Shown here: positions 1 through 8,984 of the stretch, in pieces
How positions within the stretch are numbered: position 1 is the first letter of the stretch
Layout of the letters: every line of letters begins with the position of its first letter
DNA from: Reticulitermes lucifugus
Lineage: Eukaryota; Arthropoda; Insecta; Blattodea; Rhinotermitidae
Assembly: GCA_026260175.1 (NCBI GenBank)
Contig: JAKCWW010007743.1
Coordinates: 1 to 28,252, forward strand
Reading direction: 5' to 3'
DNA: 28,252 bases
Notes under the pieces: generated by a model
Databases searched by the model: none
The model's input: only the letters and a program-made list of their open reading frames with translations
What the model was told of the DNA's origin: nothing
Program-made: the position numbers and the translations under genes

Positions 1-118
1 CCGTGGGCAAGGGGTGGTTGAAGGAAAGGTGCGGATTAGAACCGCGAACTAACTTTTTTCGTTAAGAAATCGCCAAAAACGGAGTGCGGATTAGATTCGG
101 ATGCGGATTAGATTTGAG
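1..118. mobile_element. Terminal part of a DNA transposon with subterminal repeats
   Basis: GCGGATTAGA occurs three times (31-40, 86-95, 103-112), and the block ends ...GAATATACGGTA near 128. Read on the minus strand this is a terminus TACCGTATATTCTC followed by repeats of TCTAATCCGCA. Repeated short boxes next to a terminus are typical of transposase-binding sites of TA-targeting elements. The other end is outside the window, so the superfamily is not established. Confidence 0.45.
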
Positions 119-244
119 AATATACGGTATTTATGCAAAGGTTCTGTCAGATTTGTAATGGGGCAGTTATTATTCAGCCATAAAACCGTTATTTTGGCTT
201 TTTCAGGAATATTAAAGAGTGTAAGATAATATTTAAGCTGATCC

Positions 245-505
245 CATTGGCTGTGAGGTAAGGTGTAGGTCTGCAACTGCGTAATTGCTGGGATTGCAGG
301 TTCTAATCCTGCTGGGGGTGTGGATGTTCATCTGTTGTATGCTGCGTAGGTAGTGGTCCCTTTGACGAGCTGACTGCTCGCTCAGAGGAGTCCTACCGGG
401 TTTGTGTGTGTTACAGAGAGAGAGGGGGGGGGGGAGATCTAGAAACCGCAACAGTGAGGCAGCGTAGGCCCATGTTGAGCTGTTGCGCACAGAAAAATAA
501 AGGAT
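245..505 (+). mobile_element. tRNA-derived SINE (family 1, longer copy)
   Basis: The B-box-like GGTTCTAATCC at 299-309 is preceded by a degenerate tRNA-like head and followed by a unique body. The body holds CAGAGGAGTCCTAC and GCCCATGTTGAGCTGTTG, with an interruption by GA/G-rich simple sequence at 415-435. It ends in an A-rich tail near 491-505. The body recurs at 11330-11437. Antisense ORFs across this element are incidental. Confidence 0.65.
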
Positions 506-784
506 AATATTAAAATTATCGTATGGTTTTGTAAAATGTGGCCTCTGAAAAAAATGCAAGTGACAGATATTTTAAAATATAACACTGAGGAACCATAGTT
601 GCTCAGAGCACATTCATTCTGCTGTCTCACACTGTGATGGTGTAACACATATTGCTGAGGGCTGAGGATTAATCGTTATAAAGTGTAGTGGCATTTTATT
701 TGCTATTGTTGCTCAGTTCATTTAGTCGTGTTAAAGGGTAGCGTAAATTATTACACACAGTATATTTGGAATTTTCACCTTATA
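506..784. other. Unannotated AT-rich spacer
   Basis: No exon, RNA gene or repeat pair was recognised here. The open frames are short and lack splice support. Confidence 0.5.
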
Positions 785-960
785 CAGTAAAACCCCTATT
801 TAATGAACTGCTGGGGGGATTAGAATATATTTCACTAAATCGAGGTTTTCATTAAATGGAGGTTTATTTATTTATATGGAGCTATTGTCAGGACATGAAA
901 AAATCATCACTAAATCCGGGATTTCACTAAATGCGGGAACATTAAATCGGGGTTTTACTG
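785..960. mobile_element. pogo/Tigger-like MITE with TA target duplication
   Basis: The 5' end CAGTAAAACCCCTATTTAAT and the reverse complement of the 3' end, CAGTAAAACCCCGATTTAAT, match in all but one position. TA flanks both sides (783-784 and 961-962). The CAGT start and TA duplication are characteristic of pogo/Tigger elements of the Tc1/mariner superfamily. At 176 bp it has no coding capacity and would depend on a transposase elsewhere. Internal sequence repeats degenerate forms of the terminal box (TCACTAAATC, CATTAAATGG). Confidence 0.9.
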
Positions 961-1346
961 TATTTTGCTTTTGGTTTCATAGATGGCAGCAGTAGGATGC
1001 TCTGTAGGAAGGAACAGATGTTCTATAAAGTGTTTTGGAGTTTTCAGACCCACAGCTACACATATGCTAATGTTGGACGATAGTTGTTTGTGAACATTAA
1101 AAGGTCAACCAGCAACTGTGTGATATTTATGAGGTTACTGATAAGTAGTACAGTGATTATTGTGATAAGTTAAGTGAATTTCATGTTACATAAAATTGCA
1201 AAACAAAACACTACTCCAGAAAACGTTCCCACGTATTCAGATTCTTCTTCTAGAGTGTCTTTTTGTTTTGCATGTATCAGTAATCAGAAGAGGGCCTGTT
1301 GAAGTATGGGTTTCTAATTACATGATACTGCATAAGCCTGATGGAA
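961..1346. other. Spacer without recognised genes
   Basis: AT-rich sequence with no supported exon or repeat. Confidence 0.5.
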
Positions 1347-1490
1347 GATGAACATTCAGGTCTCCTGAGATATTATGCTTTGTCAGGTAAATAGTTCCCG
1401 ATGTTTTGAAGGCAGTATGGTGCTTCAAAGCAGTGGGAATTATTTACCCAACAGAACAGCATAACATCCCAGAAGACTTGAATCTTCATC
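1347..1490. repeat. Palindromic repeat, family P1
   Basis: Two arms of about 60-70 nt are inverted around 1418. The left arm contains ATTCAGGTCTCCTGAGATAT; the reverse complement of the right arm contains ATTCAAGTCTTCTGGGATGT. Further inward both read GTAAATA-TTCCC...TTTGAAG. Related copies lie at 10343-10507, 19088-19455 and, as half an arm, 23336-23372. It has no coding capacity and no clear target duplication. Confidence 0.75.
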
Positions 1491-1867
1491 ACTATTGCTG
1501 TGAGAACGTCAAATCTCGCAGTAGTGGAAGTTCCCCCTGCCAATCCAGCACAGTTGCCAAGAAATTGTGATCCCTTCTTCCCACTGGTAACATTGAACTA
1601 TTGAGTATATCTCATCACTGCTTGATGATATTACATTGATTATTTGTACTTTAAATCACAAAAGGTATGCAAAATGACGTCCTTTTGCTTGCAGGCAAGC
1701 TTCACATCTCGGCACATTTCAAAATGCCTGACAGAGCAGTTCTTGGCAAATGTTTGAAATGACTTGTATATTAATAAACACTTATTAACCAACAGTTGCA
1801 CTATTAAAGTAGATTGTCACTTAAAATCACTTGAAATACCCTACATATGTTTCGGTCATCAGGGGCT
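1491..1867. other. Spacer, partly old repeat sequence
   Basis: No exon is supported. Near 1845-1865 the sequence holds a short form of the CTGATGA/GAAAC motif on the minus strand with almost no hairpin between the two boxes. Confidence 0.4.
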
Positions 1868-2440
1868 TCAATATATACCACAATGCACGGTGAACAAAGA
1901 GTAGACTTGTATATTTTTTTCATTTCTTCTGCTGTGTGTTGATTGTTGATAGTAAATTTTGTCTTTATGCATGCCCCACAGATAAAAATCACACAGGTTT
2001 AAATCTGGGGAATGCAGATGCCATTGGTTCATAACTTGCCTATCAAACACTTCTTTTAACGCTAGCAGCGACCGATTAGCTGTGTGAGCTAACTGTAGGA
2101 ACTAACTGTAAATCTGTTCTTTATGTCAGTGCTTAGAAAAGTGATCTAAATATCATATTTACCTAATGTTTGGAATTTATAGCTTCATCTAACAGGAGTG
2201 ACCTGATCATATTCTTGGGGTAGTTGTACAGTCGTCTGCAATCTGAATTTCATGAAGAGGATGCTAATGCAACTGACATAGATTCTCTAATTCCAGTAAC
2301 AATTGTTGTGTCAACTTACCACTTCAATACTGCCATGCTTCTTCACTATAAAATAACACTTCTCGTTCAAGAATGCCATCATTCACGGATCGCAGCAACC
2401 AATTGCCGAAACATATATTTGCACCACTATCAGGATTATT
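1868..2440 (-). pseudogene. Degenerate mariner-like transposase
   Basis: Minus-strand translation gives separate blocks in the order expected for a mariner DDE/D transposase. A first-aspartate region LFYSEEAW follows WLLRSVNDGILE (about 2333-2430). A block resembling the second-aspartate region, AHTANRSLLALKEVF, lies at about 2048-2095. The third block is HLHSPDLNLCDFYLWG at about 1960-2010. Frames change between blocks, stop codons occur, and the stretch between the first and second blocks is too short, pointing to a deletion. It cannot make a working transposase. The SPDLN-CDF-LWG motif is diagnostic for the family. Confidence 0.85.
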
Positions 2441-2591
2441 GAGCCTCTGAACAGAAGTTATATGGTTGCAGATTCAGAAGTCTTTGTTGCTGTGTGAACA
2501 GATCCCAGTTTCTTCCAGATTGTGCAGCTAAATGTGTCTGTGAGATATACTTAATGTTGTACATATTCCGTGCAGTTGCTTTACATATACA

Positions 2592-2789
2592 TTTTTATTA
2601 CCAACCACTGCACAACAATTCTTTTTTACTCCTACATGTTTCGGCTACCTATCGCAGCCATCATCAGGGAGTAACTTTCACAGACGTGCGCAGCGCATGT
2701 CTGAAAATGATTACCTGATGATGGCTGCAATGGGTAGTTGAAACATGTAGGAGTACAAACAATTGTTGTGCAATGGTTGGTAATAAAAA
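2592..2789. repeat. Large palindromic element, family P2 (hairpin motif in each arm)
   Basis: This is a near-complete inverted repeat centred at about 2690. Both ends read TTTTTATTACCAACCA (the right one in reverse complement). Each arm carries, pointing outwards, CTGATGA-T-hairpin-GAAACATG: minus strand 2638-2667 with a GGCTGC/GTAGCC stem, plus strand 2715-2744 with a GGCTGC/GTAGTT stem. No protein is encoded. It may be a palindromic MITE or two head-to-head copies of a shorter element. Confidence 0.8.
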
Positions 2790-2797
2790 CATATATG

Positions 2798-3990
2798 TGT
2801 CTTTGAGAGTTCCTTGGGCTTCTTTCTAAGAAAGACGCAGTTAGATCTAAGCCTTCTTTTGTCATATTTTGTGCCGTTTCCTCTTTATCACCAACACTGA
2901 TCCTATGCTAGTAAATTTCTGTACTAACATCTCTTCATTGACTTGCTGGGTACATCAGTGCCAGGAAACTTTCAGTGCAATTAGCAGCATTTACTGTAGG
3001 ATGAATTTTTGACATATTATTCAGCTAAGAACACACATTCAGTACTATACACCATATTCTGAACATCAGTTGTCTGTGAGGAAGAAAAACTGATGGTGAT
3101 ATCTTGTGTGTGACTCACCAGAAGAGATCACAGCATTCACACTTGCGCTGAACTAGTCTCAGCTGGCTTGCTTGTTTTTTGCAAGCATGTTTGCAGTGTC
3201 ATAGTTTGACAGTTTTATTTGTGTGCCAGGACATCAGACTGCTTAAATCTGGCCCTGCATATATGGTCCTGTTCTTCTGTTTTTGGTATTATTGGACATA
3301 ATATTTTTGTCTCTTTTGTAACCTCCTCATCCTCGTCATCATCCTCTGCTTTTTTAATCTTTGCAGGGTCTCTGTGACAGCTCAGTGTTTTGTTACGTGA
3401 AGAGTATGACCAAACAGTGTTGTGTTGATGTTTCTGTATCTTGGGTTTCCTTACATGAGTGTTACACGTGTGTCTACATAACTTCATGATTCAAAAATGA
3501 CAGTTTGTCACAGAAATAAAATTCTCTACATGTGTGTCATTCTCATCAGAACTATAAAATATACCCGGTATTATTCTACATTTTCATGGTATTTTTCAGG
3601 TAGATAAATGCTGTTAAAGTATTAATCCTGCCAGGTTATTTCACTTCATCACCACAATGACCACTAAAATATAATGACCCTTTACTCTAAATCAGTCAGC
3701 AGAGGTGTAGGGTGTTAAAATTTGGAAGCAGTATGAGAATAGTCATGAAATTCAAACAAACATTTATATAGTACTTTCATTATTTTGGTGAATTTTATTG
3801 TTCTGAAGAATTTGTTCAGATTGTATTATGGTATAAAAATGTCATAAAAATGAAATGTGGTATATAAGCTTTGAGAAGTTCCACAGAAGTATTGTGTTAA
3901 TAACTTCTGTTGGTTTATGTTTTTGTTTATTTTGTCACGTATTGATATGCAGGAATGCAATAAGACAATACACTGAAATATCTTCTTCAG
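2798..3990. other. Intronic or upstream spacer before exon A
   Basis: AT-rich sequence with no supported exon. A 90-codon minus-strand frame at 3215-3487 with a short Asp/Glu stretch has no splice or family support. The last part leads into the exon A acceptor. Confidence 0.5.
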
Positions 3991-4110
3991 CAGGAAGGTG
4001 GTGGTACATCAGATGTGGAGAATGATGCATCGGGTTGGGATGAATCTGAACCAGAAGTAATCGCTTGTGACAGTGCTGAAGCTACACCTCATTCAGCACC
4101 TGCTAATGCG
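3991..4110 (+). CDS. Internal exon A of a psq-type HTH regulator gene (acidic linker)
   Basis: This exon of exactly 40 codons is open in the frame that joins the next exon. It is preceded by a pyrimidine-rich TCTTCTTCAG acceptor and followed by GTACGT. The peptide is rich in Gly, Ser, Glu, Asp and Ala; it starts QEGGGTSDVEND and ends SAPANA. It has no recognisable fold and looks like a flexible acidic linker. It ends in phase 0, matching the phase-0 start at 4396. There is no start codon at its beginning, so upstream exons must exist; none was recognised at 1-3990. Both splice edges are tandem: the acceptor is a CAGCAG and a second donor GTAAGT lies 9 bases downstream at 4120. The exon call rests on phase agreement and composition, not homology. 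Confidence 0.72.
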
Positions 4111-4395
4111 GTACGTACTGTAAGTAGTTGGGAGTGACATAATTTTAATTCAGTTGACGTTGAAACTTAATATTGAAGGTGGCTGAGATGTGATGGTTTA
4201 GTCCAGGGATTGCTGACCAAATGTCCTCCCCCTGAGAATTTTGAAGTACTCATAGTAATTTCTTAATTGTCCACTGATGATGGAAAGTATGTGGTGATTT
4301 CTGCTCTGTGAAGCAATGGGTATGTGGCTGCCTTTTTAGGTTGGTGCCCATTTTCTCATTTGACTTACGATTTGGTGTTTATTGTAACTTTGCAG

Positions 4396-4456
4396 GAAAG
4401 TAACTTCAGTGAGGGGCCAGAAGGGGATAATGTGCTCGGTACACCATCTTTCGAAG
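4396..4456 (+). CDS. Internal exon B of the same gene
   Basis: This 61-nt exon lies between TTTGCAG and GTAAGTGC, both good consensus splice sites. It reads ESNFSEGPEGDNVLGTPSFE plus the first base of a Gly codon. It continues the acidic, disordered linker of exon A (residues 41-60 of the in-window protein). It enters in phase 0, matching 4110, and leaves with one base, matching the two bases that complete GGT at 7736. Such a short exon would be missed by ORF calling; the reason to believe it is the exact phase match on both sides. No domain is recognisable. Confidence 0.72.
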
Positions 4457-4879
4457 GTAAGTGCACCTGTATGGGTCACTGACTTAACTTGCAGTAGTTT
4501 GTAAGACTGAGCAGGTTGGAGAAGCAGTGCTCTGCCTCACTTGTATTTAGGTATTTGGGAGGTAACTAACTCCACAGAGCACAGTCTGTCTTGAGAACCT
4601 AATAGGCACTCACCTAGTCCAGAAGTATGTTGTTTTAGTGAACTCAAGAGGTTCATTACCATGTTCACAAGACCTCAACACTGGTTCTTTTGCAGAGCCA
4701 TGTGAATCCAGTCTACATCATCAAACACTATTATTTAAGATCCATTTTTGGGCACGTTCGCAGAATGGCAGAACGAAACTGTTAGCTTCTTCATGTCTGT
4801 CCGCATGGAGAAACTCGGCTCCCACTGGATGGACTTTCATGAAATTTGACATTTGAGTACTTTTTGAAAGTCTGTTGAA
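4457..4879 (+). other. Start of the intron between exons B and C
   Basis: Begins with the GTAAGT donor. Around 4735-4860 open reading resembles the lead-in of the repeat annotated next, so the repeat may begin near 4730. Confidence 0.4.
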
Positions 4880-5300
4880 AAAATTCAAATCTTATTGAAT
4901 TTGACAAGAATGATTGGTATTGTACATGAAGACCTATGTACATTTATAGTAATATCTTACTCATTTCTTCTTAGAATGACAGGTGTTTCAGACAAAAGTT
5001 GTAGAGAAAATCAAAACACACACTTTGTGTTCGATAACTTTTTTCCCGAAAATTTTGCCGACTATGAGGTAATGTGGAAATATATGGTAGAGCCGGACAG
5101 GCTACAGATGAAAATATAATACGGCCCATGCGCTTTGCATGCCGGATGACTAAGGCTACAGACACACACTCAGAATATTTAATACTTATTGCTTTTGCAC
5201 AACAACGGTTACGTGAACGCGCCTCACTGTTATGTTATACGTACTTTGCCTGTCTGGTAATATTATCGTTTCATCTGTTCCTACATTTCCCCAAATGACC
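4880..5300 (+). mobile_element. Dispersed repeat with a recurrent open frame
   Basis: The plus frame at 4895-5119 contains SFLLRMTGVSDKSCRENQNT and later EVMWKYMVEPDR. I remember closely similar strings as abundant, unannotated ORFs in several arthropod assemblies, so I read this as an interspersed repeat rather than a host exon. The frame breaks after QMKI; the continuation to 5300 stays similar in another frame. The transposon class is not known to me, and the recollection was not checked by search. Confidence 0.45.
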
Positions 5301-5933
5301 CCTTCTCTTCAGTACTAGTTAGTAAAATTTTGTGTCCATTTCTCTGTCATACATACAGCATGTGTCATATTTGGTGAAGACTGCAAGTTCTGGTGTGCTT
5401 GGTAATGTTGTTTTTTAAACAGGAGTGCACAACCCAGAGTGCCCTGGTCACCAGGGCAGCTGAATTTTGTACAGTAGTGCCAAACAGTTGGAGCATAATT
5501 ATTGCAATTTTCTTTTTCTTACATACAAAAATGTGTGTAAGTTAACATGCACCCAGCAGCATTGCCAGATAAAAGTGAGGTTCACGGGTCACTCCAGAAT
5601 TGAGAGTCCTGTACATGGACCTTGCTTCATGTTACTCTTCTGGCTCCTAGAATTTGGAGATGACTCTCAGATTTCGGGAAAATCTCTGGATCCCTGTTTG
5701 GAAGATTCCTGTTGCCTCCTAGTTGCAAATATTCTCTTTAGAATCTCGTTTTCATACACCCACACTCTGTGTTCCCTTAGTATAGTTATTAGCAAGCCAT
5801 AGGCCACATGCAGCCTGCTGGACTTACGCTTGCAGTTTACAAGAAGTTTTGAACACACGTAACTTTGCTCCTCCATCAGAAAGGAGGACAATTTTTTAGT
5901 GAATTATTGAACTTTGCACAAAGTTAACCCTTT
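5301..5933. other. Intronic spacer
   Basis: No exon or repeat pair is supported. Open frames at 5467-5802 (plus) and 5667-5891 (minus) lack coding features. Confidence 0.5.
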
Positions 5934-5937
5934 GGAG

Positions 5938-6091
5938 CCAGAATTAAGTTCCCATTGTACTCTGCATATGACCTGGAATTTAAATGGCCACCCATTATGT
6001 TGCATGTTCTTGGCCCACAACTTTAGTGGGCATTTGGTTTTCTCAGCATCACACTGCGCGTCAACTGTAGTTGACGTTCAGCACCAAAGGG
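5938..6091. mobile_element. piggyBac-like MITE flanked by TTAA
   Basis: TTAA lies on both sides (5934-5937 and 6092-6095). The left end CCCTTTGGAGCCAGAA and the reverse complement of the right end, CCCTTTGGTGCTGAAC, form a terminal inverted repeat of about 14 bp. TTAA duplication with a CCCTTTG terminus is typical of piggyBac-superfamily elements. At 154 bp it is non-autonomous. It sits in the intron between exons B and C. Confidence 0.82.
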
Positions 6092-6095
6092 TTAA

Positions 6096-7735
6096 ATTCA
6101 GTAAATAGTACTGTTCACAGACCAGGAGGTGATATGTGCCAGGAGTGTGATAATGTGCTCATGCAAGATTTTGTTGCAAATGACGAGTTGCTACTACCTG
6201 TTTTGAGTGCATTCGCACAGTGCACTCGCTCACAATGCACTGCTGGAAATGCTTGACATTTTCAGTCTGTGTAGTAGTAGAACTGTTTGTCACTCCCACC
6301 AGTAGCAGTACATTAGTCACAACTATAGCCAGCAGCCCCGTTTACCGCACCAGGCGTGCCACTGCACCTCACCTGTCAGGATCATTTCATGGTCTGTGAA
6401 CTGTTTGTAAGTTGCAGTGGGCTTTATGCATAGTGCATGATAACATTTGTGTTTGAAACTTCCCAACATTTGACTAGGGTCAGTCAGAAGATGTGCATAA
6501 CTAAAGAACATGGGAACATACAGCATAGAACTGTTATGTAGTGCTGAGCATTTGTTTCCAGCATTACAGCAAAATTTTGATGGCCACAAATTTAGAGATG
6601 ATTGCAAGGTAGAAACAGTTGTAATACAGTGGCACAGGACATAAGCCTGACATCAACAGGGAACAGAAAAGCTTATCCCATTATGTAATAAATGCCTCAG
6701 TTGTGGTGGAGAAAATCAGTATGTAAAAAAGTGGTGACATAGCAGTACAGTTAACTGTGAAGTGTTCTAATTAGAGCTGAAAATAACCCAAAATATATAC
6801 ATTGCAAACTTATTTTATGACTGATAGTTATATTTTCCAGATCCATTTTTGGTTCTGTCTGTTTTATTTCAAGTCAGAAAGGTTTCTGTGGCCAAATGGG
6901 TTGGGGAAATGCTGTCTTAAGTGAATGAATGTTGGGCGTTATCAGATCAAATGTAATGTGCTGTTCATTGTGGTTTTGTTTCCAGGTTAAAAATTGTGTT
7001 ACTTTAAGTTTCATAATTTTAAGGGGTCTGTTAGTGTATAAATATTGTTCATTGAAGGGTATTATTCAGCGTTTCTTCCTAACTCAGAATGGACAAATAC
7101 ACATGCATCTTCTCCCTTCACACATACAAACACATAGCTGTATACAGCTGTATCCGTACTTTACGCTGGCTTGTGAAGATTCAGTAAAGTGTGGGTGCAT
7201 GCCGCCCTGTCATTGTCTTGCTTGCAGATGTGTCTGTCATTCAAGTACTCTGTAATGGTGGAACCTTACTGTCTAGAAACAGTTAAAGTGTTAATTGAAC
7301 TATAATTAAATCGGTACACTGTTGTGATTGTTATTAGGAAAAGACACCTACATTCAGAGCCAGTTTAAGACATTTTTTGGTACCATTGTAAGAATAAGTT
7401 TGTGGCCTCTACCTGTGGTTAGTTAATGAACGACAATATAGATAGGACAGTGTAATACTTTATGTACAAAATATATTTAACACAAAATCTGAACTACAGC
7501 TAGCCTTTTTGGAGTTCCATGCAGCTGCGTAGATTGTGATTGCCTTAAACCAGCCCTGTGTGTGTATTGTCAAAATTTCAGTTTTGAATTTTCATGTCTG
7601 TTTCATCAGTCCCTATAGCATATGAACTTTTGTGATGACGTATGGAAATCTTGGTAATGGCTGGTTCTGCTGTAGCCATCTTCAGTTGCAGCAACTTTGA
7701 TGACATTCCAATAATGGTTTCTGGCTTATTTACAG
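6096..7735 (+). other. Remainder of the intron between exons B and C
   Basis: 1.6 kb of low-complexity and unique-looking sequence with no exon having a phase-compatible acceptor and donor. Open frames at 6323-6607 (minus) and 6929-7255 (plus) show no recognisable domain. It ends with the CTTATTTACAG acceptor. Confidence 0.5.
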
Positions 7736-7979
7736 GTTCAACATCAGTGATGAGTCAACTTGTGGCAGACAAATACAGAGATGTAGTGAAGTTGAATGAT
7801 TATTTGACAACTGGGCGAAGACAACAGTTCTGGGAAGAACCATTCACACGACGTATTATGGAGGCTATAAAGAGCAAGGAGTTGGAAATGAAAGCTGGTG
7901 CCGAGTTGTTGGGTGTGTCGTATGGTACGCTGTACGGCCGGTACCGGGATGCATATGGTTGCCTCAAACATCCTTATAG
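7736..7979 (+). CDS. Internal exon C: first pipsqueak-like HTH module
   Basis: The exon follows a TTATTTACAG acceptor and ends AG|GTAAGC within an Arg codon. It encodes residues 61-142 of the in-window protein. After GSTSVMSQLVADKYRDVV comes a helix-turn-helix-like module at about residues 91-141. Visible elements are FWEEPFTRRIMEAIKSKEL, then MKAGAELLGVSYGTLYGRY, then CLKHPY. The arrangement Trp, acidic residues, hydrophobic-AI, K/S-rich turn, A-LLGV-TL-R fits the psq-type HTH found in insect BTB-psq transcription factors, which bind DNA in the nucleus. Codon use is clean and there is no stop across the exon. The ATG 5' of the acceptor at 7642 is intronic read-through. I do not recognise the ortholog with enough certainty to give a symbol. 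Confidence 0.87.
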
Positions 7980-8745
7980 GTAAGCTGGAGCAAATAGAGT
8001 TTCTTGGGATACTGAAATCTTATAAGGTTACAGGAAATGTTGCTGTATCATATTTTACAAGCCAAAGTTTGGACCATGAACTAAGAACAGTGTTACATCA
8101 CTAGCCATGTCCCTATTTTGACTGGGTTAACACATTATCACTTGCTAATCCACTGTGTGTCTGGCTATGCTTTCTACAGATAACCCTTCAGTTGCTGTAT
8201 TTATATATACCATATTTCTGGTCGGATACTGTGGAATCACAATTTCATTGCATGTTCACACCATGAATTTGGAAAATTCTTTTCTTTATTGAAGTTTTCA
8301 AGAAAGTATGATGCTGCAGTGCCGTCTGAATTGTAGGTAGGTAGGTCACTCACAAACCAAACACATTATGCAGAGAGTATTCTTTATCACCGGACTGAGT
8401 GCTGCGGAACAGGTAGCATCATAAGTCACCATGCAGCAACATTGTCTGCTCTATTGTGAGCAGTTCAGTGGTGAAAAATACTTTCTGTACAAGGTTTATC
8501 GTCATATATTGGCAAGACTTTTAGATTATCGTGAATATGGAATTGCCTGTTACATATAGATGAACAGTTTAATAGTGGCACCATAGGTAGGGTATTCAGC
8601 AGGTGTGCCATGCCTACTGCATGGATTGCAGCATTTCTTACATGGCTAGCTGCAGTAGTGTCACACAGTGAAGGTTGCCAGCCCACGCAGTACCTTCCTC
8701 ACATATTTATAACTAATTGTATGTGCATACAACTCAAGACCCATA
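7980..8745 (+). other. Start of the intron between exons C and D
   Basis: Begins GTAAGC. No exon is supported. 8465-8686 is open on the minus strand and lies directly downstream, in that orientation, of the mariner relic at 8746-8885, so part of it may be the same decayed element. Confidence 0.45.
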
Positions 8746-8885
8746 ATCGTCCCACCCTTCGCCCAGCAAACACCAACTTTTATGTCATAGATTGGAACTT
8801 TATGTATAAGATGTGAATTTTGTGTACTTCAATGTCTGTTATTCTGTTCTTGTGTTCAAACAAAACCAAGCCTCATCATAAGAGA
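8746..8885 (-). pseudogene. Mariner-like transposase fragment
   Basis: Minus-strand translation gives SYDEAWFCLN (about 8855-8885), matching the SDEAWFHLSG region around the first catalytic aspartate of mariner transposases. In another frame it gives LIHKVPIYDIKVGVCW (about 8760-8812), matching the LHEVPLHD-KVGVWC block that follows in the family. Block order and spacing are right, but at least one frame change and several stops separate them. It is a dead remnant inside the intron between exons C and D. Confidence 0.8.
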
Positions 8886-8984
8886 ATGTCTGAAAATATC
8901 ATTTACAACAATTACTGGATCACATGGCTATAACTGGACATGAATATGTTCTTGTAAGGCCATTTTATTCAGTACTTGTGTTGC

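Noticed and set aside
3215-3487. 90-codon minus ORF with an acidic stretch (KKAEDDDEDEEV)
   Set aside because: No family match, no splice sites or neighbours; a short acidic run alone is weak evidence.
7642-7735. ATG-initiated start of the exon C frame
   Set aside because: A good TTTACAG acceptor at 7735 and exact phase agreement with exon B show this part is intronic read-through.
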